Both the position numbers and the translations under genes were made by a program. From JBGOUJ01 sp041477005 (GTDB taxonomy: Bacteria > Acidobacteriota > Terriglobia > Bryobacterales > JACQDG01): DNA of 7,123 nucleotides. The notes under the pieces were generated by a model. That model ran no database searches, was not told where the DNA came from, and saw only the letters and a program-made list of their open reading frames with translations. The stretch is from NCBI GenBank assembly GCA_041477005.1, contig JBGOUJ010000410.1, forward strand, positions 1-7,123, written 5' to 3'. The first letter of the stretch is position 1; the number at the start of each line of letters is the position of its first letter. This document shows, piece by piece, positions 1 through 4,274 of this stretch.

Positions 1-136
1 CGGGGAGCGAGAAACTGACGGTGGACTGAGTGGTCGCACGGTACACCTCGCACATGCCGCCCTCGCCGAACTTGCCCGTGATGCGAATAGTGCACAATAG
101 CTTGAGTCGGCTCGTACCCTGGGCTGGGCCGCCGGC
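1..136 (-). pseudogene. N-terminal remnant of a Ser/Thr protein kinase (PknB type), running off the left edge
   Basis: Read on the minus strand, the open frame below position 136 contains GKFGEGGMCEVYRAT. This is the glycine-rich ATP-binding loop of Hanks-type Ser/Thr kinases (family form: GEGGMGEVYRATD) near the N-terminus, and the residues before it (GTSRLKLLCTIRIT) sit where the usual 'GT.L..YRIT' lead-in occurs. Several signs point to decay. A stop lies at 137-139 and no ATG or GTG start lies ahead of the loop. A Gly of the loop is Cys. The stretch after RAT (TQSTVSFSLP) is about four residues shorter than the family's TKLGREVALKVLP and lacks the VAxK catalytic lysine. The fragment ends next to the attC site at 135. 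Such kinases are abundant in Acidobacteria. Only about 45 codons are visible, so a frameshifted live gene cannot be excluded. Confidence 0.6.
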
Positions 137-207
137 CTAAACGAAGCGCTGCAGCCGACGCCACGAAAGGCGCGGCGCGGCGCGGCTGAGCGCCCGAGCC
201 GTTAGGC
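135..207 (+). repeat. complete integron attC recombination site (attC1)
   Basis: The left core box GCCTAAA (135-141, consensus RYYYAAC) and right core box GTTAGGC (201-207, consensus GTTRRRY) bracket an imperfect palindrome. GCGCT (146-150) pairs with AGCGC (189-193), and CAGCCG (152-157) pairs with CGGCTG (183-188), which leaves G151 unpaired. That extrahelical base is the hallmark that lets an integron integrase choose the recombining strand. An apical GCC/GGC hairpin (160-162/169-171) and a GGCGC-type 5-base repeat (about 170-186) fill the loop. Strand exchange would fall after G201. The orientation means that the cassette upstream ends here and the next cassette reads rightward from 202. 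The left box has one extra A compared with the consensus. Confidence 0.85.
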
Positions 208-273
208 ACGCCGGGCATCAGGCGCGCCGGACATCGCCAGGTCGTCGCGGGGGAAGGCTGGATTCGGTATGCT

Positions 274-291
274 ATGAGACAATGTACCTGA
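274..291 (+). promoter_or_regulatory. five-codon minicistron abutting the GTG start of the first cassette gene
   Basis: ATG-AGA-CAA-TGT-ACC-TGA ends at 291 and the GTG of the next gene starts at 292 in the same frame, with no gap. There is no convincing Shine-Dalgarno sequence immediately before the GTG, and the TGA blocks any in-frame upstream extension. Ribosomes that stop here could re-initiate at the GTG, as known for the short ORF in the attI1 region of class 1 integrons. A weak TATGCT -10-like hexamer (268-273) overlaps the region but has no good -35. The function is inferred. Confidence 0.3.
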
Positions 292-525
292 GTGAGATCG
301 CAGATCGTCGGCGAGATCACCAACGTAGAAACGATTGCCGCCGGACCCAGCATTCGCATACTCCCACTCTTACGAAAGCGCTACGGCAGAGGGCGCTGGA
401 GGAAGCGAAAGGGGATTGCCAGCGTTCGTCTGCCTGATGGCAGTGTGCGCGTGGCCGAGCTACATTGGTTTGAGGCGAATGGCATAGGCAGACAGAAGAT
501 GAGAGTCAAGCGTTTCCTGGATTGA
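292..525 (+). CDS. cassette-encoded conserved hypothetical protein, 77 aa
   Basis: This is a small, strongly basic protein with a K/R-rich centre (LLRKRYGRGRWRKRKG, about residues 26-41). A probable beta-strand segment follows (VRLPDGSVRVAELHWFEANGIG, about 45-66), and the C-terminus is KRFLD. I recognise it as similar in style to short hypothetical proteins seen in soil-bacterial genomes and gene cassettes, but I know of no function, and no enzymatic motif is visible. GTG 292 is the only reasonable start because an in-frame TGA lies at 289-291. It is the first gene after the attC1 crossover point and runs in the cassette direction. The second cassette gene starts at or just after its stop codon, so the two are likely translated together. 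The basic patch could bind nucleic acid, which is inference only. Confidence 0.75.
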   Translation: MRSQIVGEITNVETIAAGPSIRILPLLRKRYGRGRWRKRKGIASVRLPDGSVRVAELHWFEANGIGRQKMRVKRFLD

Positions 526-530
526 AGAGT

Positions 531-767
531 ATGGCAAAGCCTAAGAAAGCAACAGCACAATTTGCTATCTGCATCAACACCGATGATCCAGACTTATTGA
601 CCCCGCGCAGGATATATCAGATTCTGCCTGATGAGAGCGCCGCTCGGTCAAATTACATTCGTGTGATCGACAATGAGGGCGAGGACTACTTATATCCTGC
701 TAAGTACTTTAGTTTCGTTTACTTTCCACTCGCGGCCGAGCGAGCCTTATTACAGGCTTCCTTGTGA
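531..767 (+). CDS. cassette-encoded conserved hypothetical protein, 78 aa
   Basis: This small protein begins MAKPKKATAQFAICI. The middle has the pattern 'RRIYQILPDESAA', followed by 'IRVIDNEGEDYLYP' and 'YFSFVYFP'. It looks like a compact beta-rich domain; proteins with the same 'RVID..GEDYLYP' signature occur as unannotated small genes in soil bacteria and cyanobacteria. No signal peptide or membrane segment is visible. ATG 531 was chosen. TTG 522 (three residues longer, overlapping the previous stop codon) is an alternative that would give classic translational coupling. The stop codon is seven bases before the left core box of the second attC, the layout of an integron cassette, so this gene and its upstream partner form one two-gene cassette. 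Its function is unknown. Confidence 0.78.
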   Translation: MAKPKKATAQFAICINTDDPDLLTPRRIYQILPDESAARSNYIRVIDNEGEDYLYPAKYFSFVYFPLAAERALLQASL

Positions 768-773
768 TCCGTC

Positions 774-800
774 GCCTAACGAAGCGTTGCACCGGACGTG
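774..800 (+). repeat. left half of a second, truncated attC site (attC2 remnant)
   Basis: GCCTAAC (774-780) is a perfect left core box (RYYYAAC). The following GAAGCGTTGCACCGGACG closely parallels the left arm of attC1 (GAAGCGCTGCAGCCGACG). The expected complementary right arm and a GTTRRRY box were looked for down to about 1000 and are absent. The site is therefore broken at about 800 and should not recombine. It marks the end of the two-gene cassette. Confidence 0.65.
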
Positions 801-1003
801 GGCAAGAAGCACTGTGCTCTTACTTGAACTGCGGCAGGATGACCTCGTCGACTCGCGCTATAGCCGTCGCCGAGGGTGTCGAGCTCGTCAAGCGCGAGCG
901 CTTCGAAGGGCGATCCACCCACAGCTTGAGACGTGATCGCGGCAGGCAGTTCGGACAGCCTCGCCAACACCAGCGAGAAGGGTGTGGCAGAAGGTGCAGC
1001 CAT
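776..1003 (-). CDS. possible third ORF of the higBA operon, 75 aa, possibly a gene remnant
   Basis: The ATG overlaps the higA stop codon (TAATG at 1005-1001), the spacing seen in translationally coupled operons. The N-terminal two-thirds (residues 1-50, including LVLARLSELPAAIT and PFEALALDELDTLGDGY) has the composition of a genuine protein. The last residues are read through the attC2 remnant in reverse, so the C-terminus is probably not native. I do not recognise the family. It may be the front of a truncated gene or a chance frame; the coupling start is the main support. It has no Shine-Dalgarno sequence of its own. Confidence 0.35.
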   Translation of the reverse strand: MAAPSATPFSLVLARLSELPAAITSQAVGGSPFEALALDELDTLGDGYSASRRGHPAAVQVRAQCFLPTSGATLR

Positions 1004-1410
1004 TAAAGGAACAGTTCGATCGGCGTCCGGAAGAAGGCGGCCAGTTTCTTTGCCTGCTCTTTGCTGATGGAGCGCCTGCCCGAGAGAATCTCTGAAACCC
1101 TACTCTTGGAGCCAATCACCGGCCAGAGGTCTCTGGGTTTCAGGCCCGTTTCCTCCAGAAGGTACTTGAGCATCTTGTGCGGTGAACTCTTGGGCAAAGC
1201 GTAATGCCGGTCTTCATAGTCCTCGACCAGCATGGCCAGCAGCTTCAGCAGGCGACCTTCCTCCGCGGTTATTTCCGCGTCGTCCTTGTCCATGAGCTCT
1301 TCGACCGCGCCCAGCATCCGCTCGTACTCTTCCTGCGTCTCGATGACGACCGGCAATGTTCTTCCCAAGAGAAGGCGGTACCGCCGCTCGTCGATGGTCA
1401 CGGCGCTCAT
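1003..1410 (-). CDS. higA: HigA-type antitoxin with a helix-turn-helix domain, 135 aa
   Basis: This is the antitoxin of a type II toxin-antitoxin pair. It should neutralise HigB by direct binding and repress the operon. The N-terminal region (about 1-75: VVIETQEEYERMLGAVEELM and the following acidic helices) is the HigA-specific dimer/toxin-contact part. The C-terminal region (about 79-125) is an XRE-type helix-turn-helix with LKYLLEETGLKPRDLWPVIG, SRVSEILSGRRSISKEQAKKLA and a C-terminal FFRTPIELFL, as in COG5499 proteins. The start ATG lies five bases after the higB stop. An AAGGGGG stretch in the last higB codons is a plausible ribosome binding site. Toxin first and antitoxin second is the diagnostic higBA order. 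It is encoded opposite to the surrounding attC cassettes, as expected for a TA module with its own promoter. Confidence 0.92.
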   Translation of the reverse strand: MSAVTIDERRYRLLLGRTLPVVIETQEEYERMLGAVEELMDKDDAEITAEEGRLLKLLAMLVEDYEDRHYALPKSSPHKMLKYLLEETGLKPRDLWPVIGSKSRVSEILSGRRSISKEQAKKLAAFFRTPIELFL

Positions 1411-1415
1411 TGCTT

Positions 1416-1694
1416 TCAGACCCCCTTGTCATATTCGGCGTGCGTCATAATGTGACGAATGTAGACCACCTGCCATGGGTACTTGATGCTGGTGATGACC
1501 CGGTATTTGTTGCCGGCCACATTGAACACGGTATATTTTCCAACGATGTCGGCATGGCGGAAGTCGTTCCGGACTTCAGCCAGGCTGTTCCAACTTGCTC
1601 GCTGCGTGATCCTCCACCAGTGCTCCAGCGGCTCGCGGGCGCCTGGGTGAATCCTGACGAAAGCCCGGATTGCCCTCTTGCTGATAACGCGCAC
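1416..1694 (-). CDS. higB: HigB toxin (RelE-fold mRNA interferase), 92 aa
   Basis: HigB toxins cleave mRNA on the ribosome. This 92-residue protein follows the HigB_toxin family (PF09907/COG4680) from end to end: MRVISKRAIRAF at the start, then EPLEHWWRITQRASWNSLAEV, the ADIVGKYTVFNVAGNKYR core strands, and the C-terminal VVYIRHIMTHAEYDK with its conserved His and Tyr. The start is GTG at 1694. An ATG four bases upstream (1698-1696) is out of frame and lies inside the AAGGA ribosome binding site (1702-1698). The length is normal and no inactivating lesion is seen. Upstream lie a TTGACA box and a palindrome that could be the HigA operator. Confidence 0.93.
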   Translation of the reverse strand: MRVISKRAIRAFVRIHPGAREPLEHWWRITQRASWNSLAEVRNDFRHADIVGKYTVFNVAGNKYRVITSIKYPWQVVYIRHIMTHAEYDKGV

Positions 1695-1704
1695 GCATCC
1701 TTAG

Positions 1705-1721
1705 GTTCCCATGATGGGAAC
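1705..1721. promoter_or_regulatory. palindromic operator candidate of higBA
   Basis: GTTCCCAT (1705-1712) and ATGGGAAC (1714-1721) form a perfect 8-bp inverted repeat around one base. It lies between the -35 box and the higB start, 11 bases before the GTG. This is where HigA-type repressors usually bind to autoregulate their operon. A second, shorter symmetric element GGTTGTCAACC (1723-1733) overlaps the -35 box. The assignment to HigA is inferred from position and symmetry. Confidence 0.6.
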
Positions 1722-1725
1722 TGGT

Positions 1726-1731
1726 TGTCAA
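1726..1731 (-). promoter_or_regulatory. -35 box of the higBA promoter
   Basis: Read on the minus strand this is a perfect TTGACA, 32 bases before the higB GTG. With a 17-base spacer, the -10 position would be GAACCT (1708-1703), a poor match, so the promoter may be weak or depend on the palindrome in its spacer. Confidence 0.45.
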
Positions 1732-1863
1732 CCCCGGGCCCCGTGGGCATTCAACGAGAAGGCGTTCCGGCTCTTCCCGTCAAAGCTCAAATGATCGTCG
1801 GTGGCCTCCGCAACACCCCATGCCGTCGAACAAGCAGTCTGAGGCGGGCCACCGGGAGCCGCA

Positions 1864-1877
1864 CGGCCCCTTGGCCG
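1864..1877 (-). terminator. GC-rich hairpin just downstream of mazF
   Basis: CGGCC and GGCCG form a 5-bp stem with a 4-base loop, 18 bases past the mazF stop codon. There is no following U-run, so this is at best a weak or Rho-assisted end between the two TA operons. The rest of the spacer (1736-1863) shows nothing I can support. Confidence 0.25.
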
Positions 1878-1894
1878 CCGGGCTTAGCCGTCCC

Positions 1895-2215
1895 CTAGAC
1901 TAGCTCGAGAGCAAATCCGAGAGCGCGCTTGATTCTGGTCATCGCTTCATCCGGCAGCTTGCCAAGCCTGCGCTCCAGGCGCACCTTCGCCAAGGAGCCA
2001 AGCCCTTGGACATTCGCCACAGAATCGCGGTCGAGAAACCCGAGCCGTGGTAGCGCCACTTCATAGGCAGTCTGTCTGTTTTGGGTGGTCAATGGTACGT
2101 AGAGTATTAAAGCGCGAGGTGGATCGGGGTCATAGCGCGAAACGATTACGACCGGCCGTGTCTTGGCCGCCAAGCCGAGATCAGCGAGCCAGACTTCACC
2201 GGGTTGCGGGTTCAT
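1895..2215 (-). CDS. mazF: MazF/PemK-family endoribonuclease toxin, 106 aa
   Basis: Toxins of this family cut RNA at short specific sequences. The protein has the full set of family signatures: PGEVWLADLG (residues 5-14), KTRPVVIVSR (18-27) with the conserved Arg20 of the active site, YVPLTTQ (39-45) with the conserved Thr pair, the GFLDRDSVANVQ loop (59-70), then KVRLERRLGKLP and a C-terminal helix. A length of 106 residues is typical and there are no internal stops. The ATG (2215-2213) lies within the end of the upstream antitoxin gene, an overlap of 20 bases; GGACA about eight bases before it could be the ribosome binding site. It appears intact and is co-transcribed with the antitoxin. 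Confidence 0.93.
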   Translation of the reverse strand: MNPQPGEVWLADLGLAAKTRPVVIVSRYDPDPPRALILYVPLTTQNRQTAYEVALPRLGFLDRDSVANVQGLGSLAKVRLERRLGKLPDEAMTRIKRALGFALELV

Positions 2216-2381
2216 CGAGCATGTCCAGGACCTCCTGCTCCAGGGCGCGCGACCTTAGCAAATCCAGAGCCTCCTGGTCGGCGAGCGCAATGATCTCGGC
2301 CACGCACTCCCGCACCTGTGCAGCCGTCTCAGGTTTCCATTCGCGCAGCTTGGCGTTCAATCTTTCAACCAATGCGTCCAT
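2196..2381 (-). CDS. small helical antitoxin partner of the MazF toxin, 61 aa
   Basis: This 61-residue acidic protein precedes and overlaps mazF by 20 bases, the usual antitoxin position. It looks entirely alpha-helical: LVERLNAKLREW, then ETAAQVRECVAEIIALADQEALDLLRSRALEQEVLDMLDE. It shows neither the AbrB-type swapped-hairpin pattern nor a ribbon-helix-helix DNA-binding N-terminus, which most MazE/PemI antitoxins carry, so it may neutralise by toxin binding alone. A strong GGAGG (2392-2388) lies six bases before the ATG, with a perfect TATAAT further upstream. The role is inferred from context and I cannot name the antitoxin family. Confidence 0.75.
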   Translation of the reverse strand: MDALVERLNAKLREWKPETAAQVRECVAEIIALADQEALDLLRSRALEQEVLDMLDEPATR

Positions 2382-2467
2382 CGCTTGCCTCCGCCAGTTA
2401 TCACTCCGGTCCTCTCAGCCCCATTTCTTCGCTGCCTCGGGCCGATCCATCCGCTCCAGGCAAGACT

Positions 2468-2473
2468 ATTATA
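2468..2473 (-). promoter_or_regulatory. -10 box for the antitoxin-mazF operon
   Basis: The minus strand reads a perfect TATAAT about 87 bases before the antitoxin ATG, within a short AT-rich patch (GTATAATAG) in GC-rich DNA. No good -35 hexamer is seen at 16-18 bases; the candidate at 17 is GACCGA. It would give a leader of about 80 bases. Confidence 0.45.
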
Positions 2474-2544
2474 CTAAGGCTTGCGCGGCATCGGTCTTGG
2501 TAACTGGTTGAAGCGACACAGCCCTGCCGCTCGCGACCGGCCTC

Positions 2545-2609
2545 GCCTAACGAGGGCATGCACCCGTCCGCCGCAAAAGGCGCGGCGGCATGCCCCAGAG
2601 TCGTCAGGC
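2545..2609 (+). repeat. attC-like site (attC3), imperfect
   Basis: The left core box is GCCTAAC (2545-2551). GGGCATG (2554-2560) pairs with CATGCCC (2589-2595), and CCGCCGC (2568-2574) pairs with GCGGCGG (2582-2588). The right box is GTCAGGC (2603-2609), one base off GTTAGGC. The orientation matches attC1. The left arm carries a 7-base bulge (CACCCGT) where a normal attC has one or two extrahelical bases, so the site may be degenerate. The shared GCCTAACGA lead-in with attC2 supports common origin. Confidence 0.6.
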
Positions 2610-2888
2610 AACTGCGCGCTTGCGGAAGACATCATGCGGGACAGTTGGTGGGATCTCGGTGAAGGCTCGGGGCATAGTGGCAGGGACCTCAATCTCCATC
2701 GCATTACATGGCCGTTCTGCGCCGTTCTGCATGGAACGTGGAAATTTCGCCCTGCAGCACGGGGCGTTCAAGCGCAAGCTGCTGCATTTCGATACTCTGA
2801 AGCGCCAAGAAGGCCCGTCCACCGGTTCTCCCGGACAGCTTCCACGTTCTGGTAGTGGGGAAGTAGTCTCACCCGGCGGGCCCGGCGA
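2610..2888. other. gene-free stretch with nested inverted repeats
   Basis: No ORF here is convincing. It holds a perfect tandem 10-mer GCCGTTCTGC (2711-2720 and 2721-2730). GAACGTGGAA (2734-2743) and TTCCACGTTC (2840-2849) are exact inverted repeats, and between them TGCAGCA (2753-2759) and TGCTGCA (2780-2786) form a second pair. A GTCC/GGAC and CCGG/CCGG cluster lies at about 2815-2836. The 116-base block from 2734 to 2849 could fold as RNA or single-stranded DNA. Confidence 0.4.
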
Positions 2889-3689
2889 TTACATGTACCC
2901 GGATTTGGTCGTTGCGGTGGCGCCTAATGCCATTTCCTGGACAATACCGCGGTAGCCGGCCAGCAGGACCGAGGCGTCGGAGCCGCAGACCAGGAAACGG
3001 GCGCCGCGCTCCGCCGCCTGTTTCAATTGCTTGGGGTTGGCCATGTGAATGCCCGGCGCGACGCCGGCTTTGTTGGACGCTTCCACCACCCGGTCGAAGG
3101 CCTTCCAGAACACAGGGTCGTCAAACTGGCCGGGGATGCCCAGGGAAATAGAGAGGTCGAAGGGGCCGATCATGAAGGCGTCCACGCCGGGCACGGCGGC
3201 GATCTCAAAAATCGCATCCACGCACTCCCGGCTTTCCACCTGCAGCACAACCATGGTTTCCCGGTTGGCGGAGTCCATCTCCGCTCTCGCCCCGGCATAC
3301 TGGTAGTCGTTGATGATGCCGCGCAGACCGTAGCCGCGGTTGCCATCGGGGGTAAACTTCATGGCGTCGACGACGGAGCGGGCCTCGGCGACCGAGCCAA
3401 TCCGGGGCGCGACGATGCCCATCGCGCCCACGTCCAGCAGGCGGGCGATCAGGAAGTACTCGGCCTGGGTCACCCGCACCAGCGGGATCACGTCGGCCCC
3501 TCGCCCGACGCGTACCAGCGTCTGCACGTCCCGATAACTGGGTACCGAGTGCTCCGTATCTACAAAGAAGAAATCCAGGCCGGCGGCCTTGAAGACCGTG
3601 ACGATCTCCGGCGAGATGTGATCGGTGATGCAGGTGCCGAGCACGCGGCCGCCGGCGCGCAGTTTCTGCTTGATGGTGTTGGTCTGCAT
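2889..3689 (-). CDS. HpcH/HpaI-family class II aldolase, 266 aa
   Basis: This cytoplasmic metal-dependent aldolase splits or forms 2-keto-3-deoxy acids such as 2,4-dihydroxyhept-2-ene-1,7-dioate to give pyruvate and an aldehyde. All key positions of the E. coli HpaI family align by motif: His47 in FFFVDTEHS, Arg72 in IPLVRV, the metal ligand Glu152 in VVLQVES, and the metal ligand Asp178 in MIGPFDLSISLGIPG. The GAMGIVAPRI and RGYG segments are also typical. ATG 3689 (MQTNTIKQKLRAGG) fits the family start. A 42-residue upstream extension exists in frame but is Arg/Pro-rich and unlike the family. The Shine-Dalgarno sequence is weak. There is no companion catabolic gene nearby, so the exact substrate is unknown; it could equally be a macrolide/homoprotocatechuate-type or sugar-acid aldolase. 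Confidence 0.95.
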   Translation of the reverse strand: MQTNTIKQKLRAGGRVLGTCITDHISPEIVTVFKAAGLDFFFVDTEHSVPSYRDVQTLVRVGRGADVIPLVRVTQAEYFLIARLLDVGAMGIVAPRIGSVAEARSVVDAMKFTPDGNRGYGLRGIINDYQYAGARAEMDSANRETMVVLQVESRECVDAIFEIAAVPGVDAFMIGPFDLSISLGIPGQFDDPVFWKAFDRVVEASNKAGVAPGIHMANPKQLKQAAERGARFLVCGSDASVLLAGYRGIVQEMALGATATTKSGYM

Positions 3690-3738
3690 GGGAACTACTT
3701 TTGTACCACAGTCGCGCCGCCGCCGCTTGGCGCCGGGG

Positions 3739-3758
3739 GCTCCGGAGGGGTCCGGAGC
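3739..3758 (-). promoter_or_regulatory. 8-bp hairpin in the aldolase leader
   Basis: GCTCCGGA and TCCGGAGC pair perfectly around a GGGG loop (CCCC on the coding strand), 50 bases upstream of the aldolase ATG. It could be an operator for a regulator or a leader hairpin. No U-run follows, so it is not a classical terminator. The remaining leader (3690-3866) is GC-rich and shows no clear promoter. Confidence 0.4.
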
Positions 3759-3866
3759 TGCGACCCGCACCGTTCCAACGGGATGCGCCCAGGCAGCCAC
3801 ACAGCGCCCCAGCAAGCGCCTGCTACGCAGCCCCGCACCGAGAGGCTGATACAGTTTGGTAAGGCA

Positions 3867-4043
3867 CTAGGCTCGGTCGTTCGAGTTGGTCGAGCCGTTG
3901 GGTCTGCCCGCGCGACAGGCCAGCCGCTTTCGAAGCGGAGGCGGATACTTGCGGGGCCGCCCGCGCTTCGGGCCGGCCAGGGATTCGACCGCCATCAAAC
4001 ACCGATCGACGCGGTCCAGTTCCAGACGGAGCACCCGGATCAT
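3867..4043 (-). CDS. small basic GRPRK-motif protein, 58 aa
   Basis: Starting at ATG 4043, the protein has an N-terminal amphipathic helix (MIRVLRLELDRVDRCLMAVESLAG), then PKRGRPRKYPPP, an AT-hook-like core that can contact the DNA minor groove, then a basic tail rich in Arg and Asn. Short proteins of this plan (an EL..LD..I.ALE-type helix plus GRPRK) are common and uncharacterised in Acidobacteria. The frame stays open upstream, but sequence there is unlike the family, so the internal ATG is preferred. A TTGTAT-18-TAAAAT promoter and a 13-bp inverted repeat overlap the start. The protein is probably nucleic-acid binding, which is inference. Confidence 0.58.
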   Translation of the reverse strand: MIRVLRLELDRVDRCLMAVESLAGPKRGRPRKYPPPLRKRLACRAGRPNGSTNSNDRA

Positions 4044-4067
4044 TTCCGTGAGATTCACGGAAATGAT
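4039..4067. promoter_or_regulatory. 13-bp perfect inverted repeat over the GRPRK gene start
   Basis: ATCATTTCCGTGA (4039-4051) and TCACGGAAATGAT (4055-4067) are exact inverted copies around GAT. The repeat covers the ATG (4043-4041), the probable transcription start and part of the -10 box of the minus-strand gene. It could be an operator, or a hairpin hiding the start codon in the mRNA. On the plus strand TTTT follows it, so it might also stop antisense transcription. Confidence 0.6.
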
Positions 4068-4095
4068 TTTAGTTCCTATTTCAGGCCGGATACAA
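4066..4095 (-). promoter_or_regulatory. candidate promoter of the GRPRK gene
   Basis: On the minus strand TTGTAT (4095-4090) and TAAAAT (4071-4066, five of six bases matching TATAAT) are 18 bases apart, placing the start of transcription inside the inverted repeat and about 15 bases before the ATG. Confidence 0.4.
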
Positions 4096-4202
4096 GATCC
4101 ATGTGTCGAAGTTTTTTGGTTCTGTGGGTACCTATGCCTTACGGCGGGGCGAAGGCGATCTTTTCCAACAAAGAAGCCCACTTCTTCATGCTTTTTCCAC
4201 AA

Positions 4203-4235
4203 CTTTCCCTCAGTTTTTGCTTGACTTAGGGAAAG
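4203..4235. promoter_or_regulatory. two-part operator candidate in the response-regulator promoter
   Basis: CTTTCCCTCAG (4203-4213) and CTTAGGGAAAG (4225-4235) are inverted copies with one mismatch. Their centres are 22 bp apart, about two helical turns, and the second half overlaps the -35 box. A dimeric regulator, possibly the gene's own product, could bind here. Which protein binds is unknown. Confidence 0.4.
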
Positions 4236-4249
4236 CAAGGTTATACATT
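4221..4249 (+). promoter_or_regulatory. sigma70-type promoter of the response-regulator gene
   Basis: TTGACT (4221-4226) and TACATT (4244-4249) are 17 bases apart, in the most AT-rich part of the neighbourhood, 26 bases before the ATG. A TATACA hexamer (4242-4247) is an overlapping alternative -10 with a shorter spacer. Confidence 0.5.
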
Positions 4250-4274
4250 CTGTTAAGAACTGGGAAGGAGCGCC

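Noticed and set aside
1815..1890. Possible further attC (GGCGG-G-CC pairing with GGCCGCC)
   Set aside because: The flanking boxes do not match RYYYAAC and GTTRRRY and are not complementary.
1356..1898. 180-codon plus-strand frame
   Set aside because: It lies opposite higB and its upstream region, with no family signature.
2604..2822. 72-codon minus-strand frame between attC3 and the aldolase
   Set aside because: No ribosome site or recognisable domain was found, although its last 30 residues look protein-like. The stop lies inside the attC right box, so it may be a chance frame.
3027..4229. 400-codon plus-strand open frame
   Set aside because: It is the antisense of the well-supported aldolase. 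Its translation is His/Gly/Asp-rich with no domain.
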